A stretch of DNA of 64,000 nt from Paraphysomonas bandaiensis (taxonomy: Eukaryota; Chrysophyceae): assembly GCA_965644295.1 (NCBI GenBank), contig CBFFRP010000019.1:224170-288169 (forward strand), given 5' to 3'. The notes below the pieces were generated by a model. The model was not told the origin of the DNA and did no database searches. It was given only the letters and a program-made list of their open reading frames with translations. Of this stretch, positions 33,913-44,030 are shown piece after piece (the first letter of the stretch is position 1; each line of letters begins with the position of its first letter). A program made the position numbers and the translations under genes.

Positions 33913-36474
33913 CTAGACATTTTCGTCACCGGTTTGGTTATTTCGACTCTCTTTACCGATGCCATTTACTTTAGGAATAACGTCTTCGAAAAGACGTATA
34001 TCGAGTGGTTTAGGTAAGACCATATCCGCACCACTTCGAATAAATATGTCAATATCATCAGCCATAACATTACCTGTGACTCCAATTATTTTGAGATTGG
34101 AAAACCCCAAACGGCGAATAGCCGCTGTAGCTTCCGGCCCGTTCATATTAGGCATTTGAAAGTCCATCAGAATACAAGAGTACTCCTTGGCTGTGGGTGA
34201 CCTCATGATGTTCAAGCATTCCATACCATCGACAGCTTCATCGCATATATATCCACGACGGCGAAGAAGATGACACAGAAACTTCCGGTTGGACTTGGCA
34301 TCGTCCACCACAAGAACCTTTTGCGCCATATCACTTAAAGTAGTTTCTGGAGGTGGTGCATGATGCGGACTAGGCCCCGAATCCATTATTGTCACTTCGG
34401 GGGTTTGCATTGACATATGTGGAGCCATAGTGTCACACATATCATGTACAGGGAGTTCGACATTGAAAGTTGACCCAGTACCGCTCCCCGCTGAGACTGC
34501 CCAAATTTTCCCGTGGTGAAGCTCGACTATACTCTTGGAAATCCACAGCCCAAGCCCACTACCCTGCCCGCCTTGAAGCTCGTTTGGGTTAAACTGTACA
34601 CCTTCCCCGAAAAGGAGTTGAAGATTTTCTTTTGATATCCCAGGCCCACTGTCCTTTACTGACATTATCACCGATCCCGTCACTTTGCCCCCAACACACT
34701 CCTTTTCTTGCACAGGCAGTGGGAGGTCACTATGTTGGTTGAGTCGTACAGTGACGTTAACATACCCCCCACATGGGGTAAACTTGAGTGCGTTTGAGAC
34801 AATATTACTTACCACCTGTGCAAGTCTCACACGGTCTCCGAACACCCGTACTTGGGCCAGGGTCAAGTATTTTCTACTATTATCATCACATAGGTCTTCA
34901 CAAGAAACCGTTAGGCCAATACCCGCCTGTTCAGCTCGAATATAGAAGTGTTGTATAGCTTTTTGAATCAACACATCTATACGCAAAGGCTTAAATTCTA
35001 CTTTCATTTTTCCCATTGTAATTTTGTCGTATTGAAGAAGGTCGTTGAGAACAGTCACAGCAACATCTGTGTTCTCCATGATTTCACCTGTGATGTTTAA
35101 CAGATGAGATTGATGGTCTTTTGATACCTCCACCTCCTCTTTGATAGAGTCAAGAGTAGTTACTTCAATAGTTTTTATTTTCTCCTCGAGCAATTTGAGT
35201 CCCATCGTAACGGTGTTTAGAGGAGTACGTATCTCGTGAGACACCAGACGAACGAAAGCACGTTTAGCTCTGAGAATTTGTTTTTTGGCAGTACTCTCCT
35301 TATGAACGTAATAATCGTATGTAAAGAAGACAACTGATGTCAGCAGCACTATTCCAACGCTCACAAATGAGACTTTCAGTGGCAGATCAGTAAGGAAGGA
35401 TGTCCGTAACCTATCTGTTGGATACACCGATACCCTGTAGTTAGCTGCAGACACAGCCATAGATCGAACCGCAGAAATTGTAATATCTCGCCTCATATGA
35501 GAGTACTGTCGGTCATGGAGATCCCCATTGCCCCTCAAAGTTAGGCGTCCATGGCCTAAAGTAAAAGTATACTCTTGCGTCTCAGTAGTGATGACTACAT
35601 CCATATCATTAATTGTATCTGGGATCAGTCCCATAATTACGGTTTCCCAGTCAAATGAAATTCCCTCTAGCCCAACTACTTCGCAGATGTCTTCAAAAGG
35701 AAAAACAGGAACAACGACAATAGACGCGAGGGTACCATCCGGTGAAAGTAGAATATCTGTCATTACAGAGCATTGCTTATGACCACCGTCGGTACAATCA
35801 AGAACCCTATCAACCGCAACACCAAGGGGGGGAACGGAATGCACATTTAGCAGACGCCACCCATCGCAATTAACTTCGTGGCCACAATTAAGTATTGGGG
35901 TTAGGATATTCCTCTCGCTAAAGTACGTTTGACCTGTAGTATCATGGTATATCTCTCCTGTCGGGCTCACAGAAGTGATTACTGCGGAACGGCCAAATAA
36001 CTTCTGCGCATAGGCCTCAAAGCTTCGGGAAGTATTGGGGTATACAATTGGTAGATGTGTAGCCGTAATCTTTGTAATATTCCTAAACCTCCTACTTATA
36101 TGATCATACCCATATATGGAAGCGTTGGGCCAGGCGCTGGCCAGAGGGAGCATAACAGCAACAAAATCTGCAATTGCTTCGGCAGAGCTGGTGACCCTAT
36201 CAAGAGAGTTGGCAATTGCATCATGTGCTTCGTTTGATGCCATTTGAAAGTGTGATTGGAAGTTTCGTTCGTCGGCTTGTTTGAGTAAAACGAAAGCGAA
36301 TGATCCACATAAGGCAGCAGTTACAGTCAAACACAGGAATACCAACACTCTCAAGAACGCCAATCGTGATATTCGTAAGTCACCCACCAATGGTGATTTA
36401 ATGGAGACCATTGGTGTATCTTCCGAGCAATCCGGTCCATCCATTGATGATATCTTGCAGTGGGATTTGAGCAT
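33913..36474 (-). CDS. Hybrid sensor histidine kinase with CHASE-like domain
   Basis: One intronless frame of 853 residues. Layout: a transmembrane helix near 40-65 (LAFLRVLVFLCLTVTAALCG); an extracellular part to about 370 whose middle (FEDICEVVGLEGISFDWETV then VVITTETQEY) resembles a CHASE ligand-binding domain; a second helix (VSFVSVGIVLLTSVVFFTYD); HisKA with the phospho-acceptor in LVSHEIRTPLNTV; HATPase with NIVSNALKFTP, DSGPGIS and GSGLGLWISKSI; and a C-terminal receiver with VLVVDDAKSNR, the acceptor Asp in CILMDFQMPNMNG and the Lys in MVLPKPLD. All catalytic residues are present. It senses an external cue at a membrane and passes phosphate to its own receiver. The start could also be the Met at residue 11. 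Divergent with the next gene. Confidence 0.92.
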   Translation of the reverse strand: MLKSHCKISSMDGPDCSEDTPMVSIKSPLVGDLRISRLAFLRVLVFLCLTVTAALCGSFAFVLLKQADERNFQSHFQMASNEAHDAIANSLDRVTSSAEAIADFVAVMLPLASAWPNASIYGYDHISRRFRNITKITATHLPIVYPNTSRSFEAYAQKLFGRSAVITSVSPTGEIYHDTTGQTYFSERNILTPILNCGHEVNCDGWRLLNVHSVPPLGVAVDRVLDCTDGGHKQCSVMTDILLSPDGTLASIVVVPVFPFEDICEVVGLEGISFDWETVIMGLIPDTINDMDVVITTETQEYTFTLGHGRLTLRGNGDLHDRQYSHMRRDITISAVRSMAVSAANYRVSVYPTDRLRTSFLTDLPLKVSFVSVGIVLLTSVVFFTYDYYVHKESTAKKQILRAKRAFVRLVSHEIRTPLNTVTMGLKLLEEKIKTIEVTTLDSIKEEVEVSKDHQSHLLNITGEIMENTDVAVTVLNDLLQYDKITMGKMKVEFKPLRIDVLIQKAIQHFYIRAEQAGIGLTVSCEDLCDDNSRKYLTLAQVRVFGDRVRLAQVVSNIVSNALKFTPCGGYVNVTVRLNQHSDLPLPVQEKECVGGKVTGSVIMSVKDSGPGISKENLQLLFGEGVQFNPNELQGGQGSGLGLWISKSIVELHHGKIWAVSAGSGTGSTFNVELPVHDMCDTMAPHMSMQTPEVTIMDSGPSPHHAPPPETTLSDMAQKVLVVDDAKSNRKFLCHLLRRRGYICDEAVDGMECLNIMRSPTAKEYSCILMDFQMPNMNGPEATAAIRRLGFSNLKIIGVTGNVMADDIDIFIRSGADMVLPKPLDIRLFEDVIPKVNGIGKESRNNQTGDENV

Positions 36475-37049
36475 ATTGTGTTATCAATGAGCTTAATAAT
36501 AGTGCTCATAGTTATCTGCAATGGTAATGCAATGAGCATTGCACTGATACAAGAGGGAATCCTGCTTACGATTCCTCTTTGATCGCCTGTATGTATTGCG
36601 TAAGTTATGTATGCATAGTCAGTGCACCATATCACACTTCCCTCTTAACTGCCCGCTTTGCTCCTTGTCTCTCACAACAAGTGCGTGTAGTGGAAGTGTG
36701 TAGCCCGGATATATATGTACACCGGATATAGGCGGCCCGGATATACCTATATAACTATCGCGTATGTGGTATGGACGAGGTGTCGTGACGTTGTCCACAC
36801 AAGAAGTATGTAGGACATCCCAAGAAACTCCAAGTTGTTCAAAAAACCGTGATATTTGATAGAAATATCATTGATTTTCTTCATAATACGGCACCTTCTC
36901 ATACAGCAGAATGTTCCACTCCAGTAGAATGATCCCCCACACGTCCATAAAGTGGACACCAATGCTCTCTATATAAGATTAAAGCATTAATTCACTCAAT
37001 TTGACAACAAGTTTGCTTCAGATTGTTTTCAACAAACGTTTTGTAAACT
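36475..37049. promoter_or_regulatory. Divergent upstream region, 575 bp
   Basis: Separates the histidine kinase and the unknown gene at 37050. No repeat copy or conserved site was recognised. A few short frames on the minus strand are not convincing. Confidence 0.35.
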
Positions 37050-37847
37050 ATGGTAGATATTCAAAGCAATGACAACTCTCATGAGAAACCTCAGGATGTA
37101 AGAAACAGTACCGGTGAAATATATCGAATAGATAAAGAGGATATCGATGCTGTGTGTAATCATTACTCTAATCTCAGTCCTGAGAACAAAAGCAAGCATT
37201 GGGAGGAAGAAGATCTTTTCAAATATGACAAAAGCGCTTTCAGAGCAATTCTCAGGAATAGAGCTTTGGAACATATTATTCCAAGATGTGTCGCAGAAAA
37301 ATACATGCAGAAAAAACTGAATCGTGTAAGCAGTTCGAACAAAGTTACTTTGAACAAAATCAAAGCAAGAGTGAAAGATCTTGTGAATGCATGTTGTCGG
37401 CCATCATCCGAATTACAAGTAAAGGTCCATGATTCTCGCTTTGCAGAAGATGAGATCTTGCCGTCAAAGAAGAGTATTATGACATTGATGGTTATCCTCA
37501 GTAATGCACTTCAAAGGATGCGAGATAACATTCTTAATAATCGAAACTCTAAGATTGAGAACTATGATGGCAAAACGATTGACGGAATTATTACAGAGAT
37601 GGGACTTTCAAATATTTTGCCACGTGGAGACATGGGCAGGAGAGAGGTTACTAAAGCAGTTAAAAGGAAAATATTGGATCTTTATGGTATTAATGAGGAT
37701 GAATATAAGAGTTCCCATCGTTGTATACGACAAGATTTTTCAGAGGGTGTGCATATTTTGCATAAACCTCATGAGGTGGAAGTGGTGAAAGCTTCACTTG
37801 TAGATCAACTCCAGTCCTATGGAATACAGGCGAGTTCTCAGAAGTAA
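37050..37847 (+). CDS. Hypothetical soluble protein, 265 aa, intronless
   Basis: Starts MVDIQSNDNSHEKPQDVRNS. It is rich in Lys, Arg, Glu and Asp, predicted largely helical, with no membrane segment and no signal peptide. The C-terminal half (GRREVTKAVKRKILDLYGIN and QDFSEGVHILHKPHEVEVVK) looks globular. No catalytic or binding motif is recognised. Absence of introns sets it, together with its two neighbours, apart from the rest of the window. Function unknown. Confidence 0.65.
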   Translation: MVDIQSNDNSHEKPQDVRNSTGEIYRIDKEDIDAVCNHYSNLSPENKSKHWEEEDLFKYDKSAFRAILRNRALEHIIPRCVAEKYMQKKLNRVSSSNKVTLNKIKARVKDLVNACCRPSSELQVKVHDSRFAEDEILPSKKSIMTLMVILSNALQRMRDNILNNRNSKIENYDGKTIDGIITEMGLSNILPRGDMGRREVTKAVKRKILDLYGINEDEYKSSHRCIRQDFSEGVHILHKPHEVEVVKASLVDQLQSYGIQASSQK

Positions 37848-38302
37848 TCGTTAATATTTACTTAAAGCTTTTTTGGAATACTTATTGCAATGCATAACTG
37901 CCGTTTCTTGTAATGGTACACAACATGCGTTGTAGTTGAAGAATGAACTATATACCCTGTAGGTTGAAACTGTAGTACTGTTTGAATTTAAATCATTTTA
38001 AGTTTAATTTCTAATTTTTAACCAACCGATTATAATTAAAGGAGCTGTCAAACATAATAAGTATTATTCATCATAGTTAAACTTTACTTTCGTGGATATT
38101 ATAGACAGATGTCAGCTTATATCGATATTAAAAGCACAAATTAATTACATATACTTTTTATACTAGCCAATATAGAAAAATAATTACAATGGGGTCATGA
38201 TGATTGATTGATATATAAATAAGAAGATGAAAAATTTTAACAAAATGCAGTTCACTGATTATTATAGATACTACAGCGACACCATTCTCTATTTACACTG
38301 CC
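37848..38302. other. Convergent intergenic region, nothing recognised
   Basis: A 455-bp AT-rich gap between convergent stops. It should hold the two 3' ends; AATAAG/AATAAA-like signals occur but cannot be assigned. Confidence 0.35.
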
Positions 38303-39733
38303 TTAGCCTTTTCCGCTCTTTCCATTTCCCATGATATTGCTCATCTTATCCTCATCTAATTTGATCCAATAATTGGCCACCCATTTCGTACCACTTTGGA
38401 GTTTCTTTCCCGCGTGAAGAGCTGAATGATCAATTCTCCCATCAGCAAGGTGATTGAAAAAAATAATAGCTCTTCCTTTGACAGGAGGCACCTCGAGTCC
38501 GACAGGTGACTCACCGCTGGTACAGTACTGCACTGCGTCCTCCAATGACTCGTGAGCGAAATCATCTCCATGTTCCCTTGGCGCATATGGGAACCATGTC
38601 TCACCTCCCTGTAAGTCCTTACTGTCTAGATATACTAGCGCAGTTAACATCCTGGGATGAAATGCAGAAGAATCGTGATGTAGCTGGAACTGGCCTCCGG
38701 CATCATACTGCACCACCTGAAGATCCTCACTCATTAGCTGAACATAGGAAGGAGACAAGCCGACAAGGGCAGCGACACGCATCTGTAATTCTGCTAAAAC
38801 CTCATCCCGCGGAAGCCACGCATTCTTGCTAGATCTGTGAACCTCTCCTTTGTCATTATCCTGAGAAGTAGCAGCAGCGCGGCCCATTACCTGAGAGGTT
38901 TGAAGCAATGGTGTAGCTGTACGTGTCACATGATCGCACTCATCAGGGAGTAGCAATAAGGGAATATCGAATATCAGTGGCCGCTCACTTACACAGGTCA
39001 TTGAAAAAGAGTTCAGTACTCCACTATCATCGGCTTCTGTACTAGCAGTTGATTCTGCTGATCGTACCCAACTCCCGTCCACAAGTTTGAAACTGAATGT
39101 ATCGTTCAGCCTTGCCCCCCACACCCACAAGTTCTTATAGCTTCCACCCCCTGATAGTGTGTTCGTATCATCATCTCGTCGACTAGATTCTGCTTTTACA
39201 GCCTGTTGCTCATTAGCTAAATTCTCGGCAAGGGTGAAATACTTGTCCGCTTCCTCGGGCCTTCCAATGTCCTGTAGGATATTTCCCATCAAGTGGTACG
39301 CCTTGTGCATTTCTGGATCATGTCGTATAGCTAATGCACAATGTTTAATTGCCTTTGCGTTTTGCTGCAATCGCGAATTCAATACGACAGCAAGATTGAA
39401 ATGTGGCTCAGCACTGTCTGGCTGCGCCTCAACTGCTTGTTTAAACTTTGCTGCAGCAGATTCGTAGTCGCCCTGCTGCATATATATCGCCCCAGCATTG
39501 CTACTAAGCTGAGATGCAACTTTCCCACTTACTAAAGGTATCGTTCGCTCATATCCATTTAAAGCATTGATAAAGTCACCACTTTTATGATATGTAAGTG
39601 CCTCTTGTATTTGACGGCTGATTTTAGCAGTAGAAGAGCCTCGTGCAAAAGCAGACATATATCTCGAATTAGATGGAAATAAACAACTTAATACAATGCT
39701 TACTCGAACAAATTTGATGAATATAAATGTCAT
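38303..39733 (-). CDS. TPR plus prolyl 4-hydroxylase-type 2OG-Fe(II) oxygenase
   Basis: One intronless frame of 476 residues. The first 28 residues (FIFIKFVRVSIVLSCLF) could be a signal or anchor. Residues about 35-180 hold TPR units: EALTYHKSGDFINALNGYER, GAIYMQQGDYESAAAKFKQA, AHFNLAVVL-like and YHLMGNILQDIGRPEEADKY. The C-terminal half is a P4Hc domain: VVQYDAGGQFQLHHDSSAFH gives the H-x-D iron pair, GGETWFPY is the usual strand, and DHSALHAGKKLQSGTKWVAN supplies the distal His and the 2-oxoglutarate Lys. TPR plus P4H architecture is known for protein or collagen-like prolyl hydroxylases; ER or secretory location is inferred from the N-terminus. Divergent with the ankyrin gene. Confidence 0.9.
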   Translation of the reverse strand: MTFIFIKFVRVSIVLSCLFPSNSRYMSAFARGSSTAKISRQIQEALTYHKSGDFINALNGYERTIPLVSGKVASQLSSNAGAIYMQQGDYESAAAKFKQAVEAQPDSAEPHFNLAVVLNSRLQQNAKAIKHCALAIRHDPEMHKAYHLMGNILQDIGRPEEADKYFTLAENLANEQQAVKAESSRRDDDTNTLSGGGSYKNLWVWGARLNDTFSFKLVDGSWVRSAESTASTEADDSGVLNSFSMTCVSERPLIFDIPLLLLPDECDHVTRTATPLLQTSQVMGRAAATSQDNDKGEVHRSSKNAWLPRDEVLAELQMRVAALVGLSPSYVQLMSEDLQVVQYDAGGQFQLHHDSSAFHPRMLTALVYLDSKDLQGGETWFPYAPREHGDDFAHESLEDAVQYCTSGESPVGLEVPPVKGRAIIFFNHLADGRIDHSALHAGKKLQSGTKWVANYWIKLDEDKMSNIMGNGKSGKG

Positions 39734-40281
39734 AACAGGAATTTGATATGAAGTTTTAATGTGGTGTGGTCCATAGTAGAAAATCGTAGAACTACGTCTA
39801 CTATTATACGTAGAGAGCAGCAGTGTAATTTTGATGTTTCGACTGAAAAATGGGCTTTTTTATTATAAAATGTAAAATATTTACACAACTAAACACTTTC
39901 TCGATATGATGAACGATGTATGGTGAATACTCTCGTTATGATGAACGAATTTAGGCTTGGTACAGGGGTTTTCGCACAAATCCCCCGATTTTACATAAAC
40001 CTATAGTTTTGTTTTAAAAAAAACACTTCTTATTCGGCTGCTGTCTACAGCAGTATGTACAGTTAGTATATCTCATATGACACGCATTTATTAAGTCATT
40101 CACTCCTGTTTGGCATGATCAGCACTGGTTTATCCCTGCCGGTTAAGGTAGAGGGTTACAATGTTACCATATGGTAGTGATATATCATTATTATAGAGCA
40201 CTGTGAGCCTATTAGATTATAAGCACTGCTGTGTATACACTCATATATATATTATCTTAATCACTGCATAAGATAGTAATA
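39734..40281. promoter_or_regulatory. Divergent upstream region, 548 bp
   Basis: Separates the TPR-hydroxylase and ankyrin genes. A repeated ATGATGAACGA(T/A)..GTA phrase occurs at about 39906 and 39937. No named site can be assigned. Confidence 0.3.
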
Positions 40282-41271
40282 ATGGACGATATTTTAATGG
40301 AGGCTGCGGAAGAGGTTGAAGAGAGAGAAAGAGCAAAGAAACTGGCGAATCGAGACCTTGGAAGTGGCGGTGGAGGTGCCAGTATGGATGATATTCTTAT
40401 GCAAGCAGCAGATGAAGTGGATCAGCAATATGAAGACGAGGGATTTGAATCGAATGATGAATCAGCGATTCCAAAGGGTAATGTGAAAGATATTCTTAGG
40501 AAGAGTGCACAGGAGGTTGATAATGAAGCCAGGGATGATGCTCGTGAGGTTTTGACTGATGCTGCTAAATCCTTGAGGAAAACTGTGGACCCTGGTTATG
40601 TCGAGCAAGTGGCACAACCTGAAAAGCACAAGTACGATCCAGATAGCGACGACGATATTGTGTCGAAGCTACATCGCGCCAGCGAAAAAGTAGCTAAAAA
40701 GCACGACATTCCCAGCCCCACTGATGAGTCAGATGACGACAGCGTGGAATCGGAATGTAGTGACACTGGAAAAGAGTACGAAAACAACAGTGCTTTTTTG
40801 ATCAGCTGCTACCGCAGAAATATCGATTCTGTCGAACAGCATTTACGACGAGGAGCAAATCCACTCTATCGGGATCGCCATGGGTGGACTGCTGCACACT
40901 GGGCTGCTGCCAAAGGTCACGAGGAGATTTTGGACCTCTTAATACGCGAGTACAAGGGTAGGAAGTCCAGTAAACTTGTAAATGCAAAGGATAGTTTGGT
41001 GGGATGGACTCCCCTACATGTATGTATCACCAGTATGTGCTATATATATTTCTCACTTCTGTTATAGCTGGCATGTGTGGGGGGACACATCGACTGCGTG
41101 AGGCTACTTTTAGACCGTGGCGCTAAGAAGACAAGTCGTAACTCTCTCGGAGAGACCCCTGCGGACTGCATTAGTAGTAGTACACGTACTGCAGAGGGGA
41201 GACGATTAGCTAAATTACTCGGTGTGTGGTCTAGCAGCAGCGAAAGGGGAGACGAGTCCAAGAGAAAGTAA
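40282..41271 (+). CDS. Ankyrin-repeat protein with N-terminal MDDIL repeats, 313 aa
   Basis: Two exons, 40282-41019 and 41068-41271. The N-terminal part repeats a 14-residue motif: MDDILMEAAEEVEE (1), MDDILMQAADEVDQ (35), VKDILRKSAQEVDN (about 70) and a weaker VSKLHRASEKVAKK (about 130), joined by acidic and Gly-rich linkers. From residue 170 come ankyrin repeats: NSAFLISCYRRNIDSVEQHL, GWTAAHWAAAKGHEEILDLL, GWTPLHLACVGGHIDCVRLL. The second is split by the intron at the TPLH motif. Ankyrin repeats bind protein partners. The short helical N-terminal motif may be a docking peptide, but no partner is known. Confidence 0.85.
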
Positions 41272-41642
41272 TTTTGCGTACGAACTATGTTTTATTGGCA
41301 CGTTGCGCAAGACTATATGACATATGCCTTAAGTGGTTTGTGTGTTGCATATATCATTATTCAGTCGGCCTATTATTTGATGGTTACAAATAAAATGACA
41401 TTTTTACATATGAATGCCTAACTTTTATGCGTTTGAGCTCCTAAAGAAATTCTTGGGTTGCGAATTGCGAAGTTAATGTTCAGAAGGGACAACATACTAT
41501 TGCTAAATCATGGCCATATTCTACTTCGCTTCGAAATCGACGAGTCACTAAATCAGAACACATACACAGAGGAAAGAGAGAATTGAAGGCTCAATCGGTT
41601 TTTAGAATATTTACTGCTAGTTGTAGTACATCACAATTAAAG
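41272..41642. other. Intergenic, no gene
   Basis: Flank between the ankyrin gene and the hAT element. It ends in AATTAAAG (41635-41642), the left copy of the hAT target duplication. Confidence 0.4.
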
Positions 41643-41863
41643 CAGGGCCTGGTAACCATTAATGGCCCATTAATGGTAGTCCAGTTCCCGGCAATTATAA
41701 TGGCATTAATGAAAAATGTCCCGGCAATTATAATGGCCATTAATGGCCCATTAATGGTCTTTAATACCTACTAACTTAAAGTAGATAGCACCACTCATAT
41801 AATAGATAGTGCTGTGATCCCTTAATTACTATTTTTTAGTTAACTAGCAGACTGCAATTTTAA

Positions 41864-43629
41864 CTACTTCTCGCTGCTCTCTACTGGCACATCAGGATCT
41901 TCTTGCAGGGCTTCATGGATGGTATAAACATCCCACAACATGTAATTGGCTCGTAGGAATAGCAACGATTCTAGACGATATGGATTCATGTGTCTACGCT
42001 CAGGCGTCATAATTAACTTTGCACGACTAAAGAGCCTCTCAACAACATTAGATTGTGCTTAGTGGTCTAACTAGTATGACTAGCATTCTTCTAGCCACTA
42101 ATTGATGCAAGGTCTCAACGCCTATTGCTAAATAATCAGACATTCACTACTAGATTGTGCTTCGATATGAAGCAAGCAGCGGTAGTTGGACTCATAGGTA
42201 CCAAGTCGAGCTCTCTTGGTGACCTCGGCGCTGTCCAGAACACGCTGTGCAAAATCAGTTCCTTCACTCTCGTCCTCGTTATTTCTGTCGGGTACACCAA
42301 CCTCCATGGATAAATCCAGTTGCAAATGTCGAACTGCTCTTCTCTCATTGCCTGTCAACTCTCTTTCATCGTTCCCTTGAATTTTAGCCACTGCCTTCTC
42401 AAAATTGGCACTGGCAACAATGCTTGCGTTTGGGGAAAGGTATGAATGCAGCTCTGGAAATTCTTGTAGCAGCATATCAAATAACTGGCGGTCTTGGTAC
42501 AAATTGGTTCCATCTCTTTGTAAGGCCAGCGTAACACTCTGTAACTTTTCAAGTTGCGTCAAATATTGTTTCAGATCTCGAAATTTAGCTGGAGTAAGAA
42601 TCTTATCTTCCAGGGTGCTCGGGAAATTACATTCACCAAGAAAAGGATGCAGTTTTACGTATTTAACCAGCATGTTGTATGTTGAAGACCACCGAGTTAC
42701 ATTATTTCTTCTTTCCGGCTTTATGTTTGTCTTCTGCGCAAGCAAACTTGCATTCTTCAGCGTCCTTAGATCCTTCATCAATGAATCGATTCTTTCAATA
42801 ATGGTAGTGAGGCCTGTCTGGTTGCAGAAAATATTTGCAATTGCCAAATTCAGTCGATGTGAGTAGCAACCAACCATTGGCTTCTCCATTAATTCAGCCA
42901 GTTTGCGATTTACTGAACAGTTATCACACACAAGACAATCGACATTGGCAAGAGTTTTATTGAATACTCGCAGTTGATTAATGATATGATCTCCGATACC
43001 TGCCGCAGTAAATTCAATACCAGGTAAATCGTTTTCGTCCGGTTGCTCTTGAGGTCCGCAGCATAGTAACACTCGAGTAACCCCAGCTTTATTTTCCTTG
43101 GACCACATTGCGAATATTGCAATATAATGATCTGACATGCCATCGCATGTCCACCCATCAAAAACTAGACCAAATTTATCTGGTAACATAATACTCAACT
43201 TCCTTTCCACGAGTATATGTGTGCGTTGTAAATATTTCATCACCGTCGTAACTGAGATGGGTGCTAAATTGTGGTGTTCATCCGAATATACTTATTCTCC
43301 ACGATAGAAAATGGTTCGTCGTTCATAACTATCCATTGCAGCCACCGAAATAAGTTCCTTGCAGCAGGAGATACTTTCTTTCTTACAAAAGACAATATAT
43401 CGCCCCCGTGAAGTCTTTCACATCCCAAAATTCTCTCGAGTTCCTCTCGCCAAGAAAAATCCGCATGTTTGGTGCTCTTGGTTATATGATTAACACAACT
43501 AGTGTAACCTCGCTTTATATCCTGTTTAAGGCGATCATTGCACAAAGAACAAATATGATACAGAGGATTATCTGAATCCACTCGAAAGAAGACTCTGTAA
43601 ATTACACTGCCAATTTTTTCGGCCATCAT
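41864..43629 (-). pseudogene. hAT transposase broken by a frameshift and a 90-bp insertion
   Basis: Reading on the minus strand: a BED-like zinc finger (HICSLCNDRLKQDIKRGYTS and CVNHITKSTKH) in 43629-43264; then the catalytic RNase H-like part in 43243-42163, with FGLVFDGWTCDGMSDHYIAI carrying the first Asp; then the dimerisation block in 42060-41864 (NVVERLFSRAKLIMTPERRH, YRLESLLFLRANYMLWD). Between the finger and the core the frame shifts near 43265. Between core and dimerisation block an insertion (42061-42150) brings in a stop. Removing the insertion and one copy of its target duplication restores the frame exactly. The gene is dead as it stands but recently so. Confidence 0.88.
42061..42150 (+). 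mobile_element. R2 insertion inside the hAT transposase, 12-bp target duplication
   Basis: TAGATTGTGCTT occurs at 42049-42060 and again at 42151-42162. The 90 bases between match the 3' part of family R2 (GGTCTAACTAG, CTAGCCACTAA, CAACGCCTATTGCTAAATAA, ending CATTCACTAC). It is a 5'-truncated insertion, younger than the hAT element that it interrupts. Confidence 0.85.
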
Positions 43630-43856
43630 CGTTAAGTCGAGGTAATACCAAAACCTGGCTTTTGATGTAAAACCTGGTGAAATTTTTGATGATGGTTGGA
43701 AAAGGGTATAACTATACACAATAAGTAACTATGAAGATAATAACAGTATGAAAAGTATTATTTATAATATTTTTTACTAATGTCTTCCATATTACTTCAG
43801 TTTTACAGCAATAAAAGTCACCGACTACACATATATATTACATACAGTTCACAAGT

Positions 43857-44030
43857 ATGAACTATAACCATCTCACTATACACCACTTTACCATCTCACT
43901 AAACACCACTATACCATCTCAAAATACACCCACATACCATCTCACACCCATATACCATCTCACTATACACCCACATACCATCTCACACCCATATACCATC
44001 TCACTATACACCCATACCATATTACTATGC
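43857..44030. repeat. Tandem array, about 41-bp unit, inside the hAT element
   Basis: Units built from ACCATCTCACTATACACCCA and CATACCATCTCACACCCATA repeat about four times between the transposase 5' end and the right terminus. The derived open frame of Tyr-His-Leu-Thr repeats is not a gene. The following 44031-44420 contains a second copy of sequence found at 60600-60710. Confidence 0.8.

Noticed and set aside
42061-42150. The insertion could have been a new intron (introner), since it has GT and AG near its ends.
   Set aside because: No GT-AG pair removes exactly 102 bases and restores the original frame.
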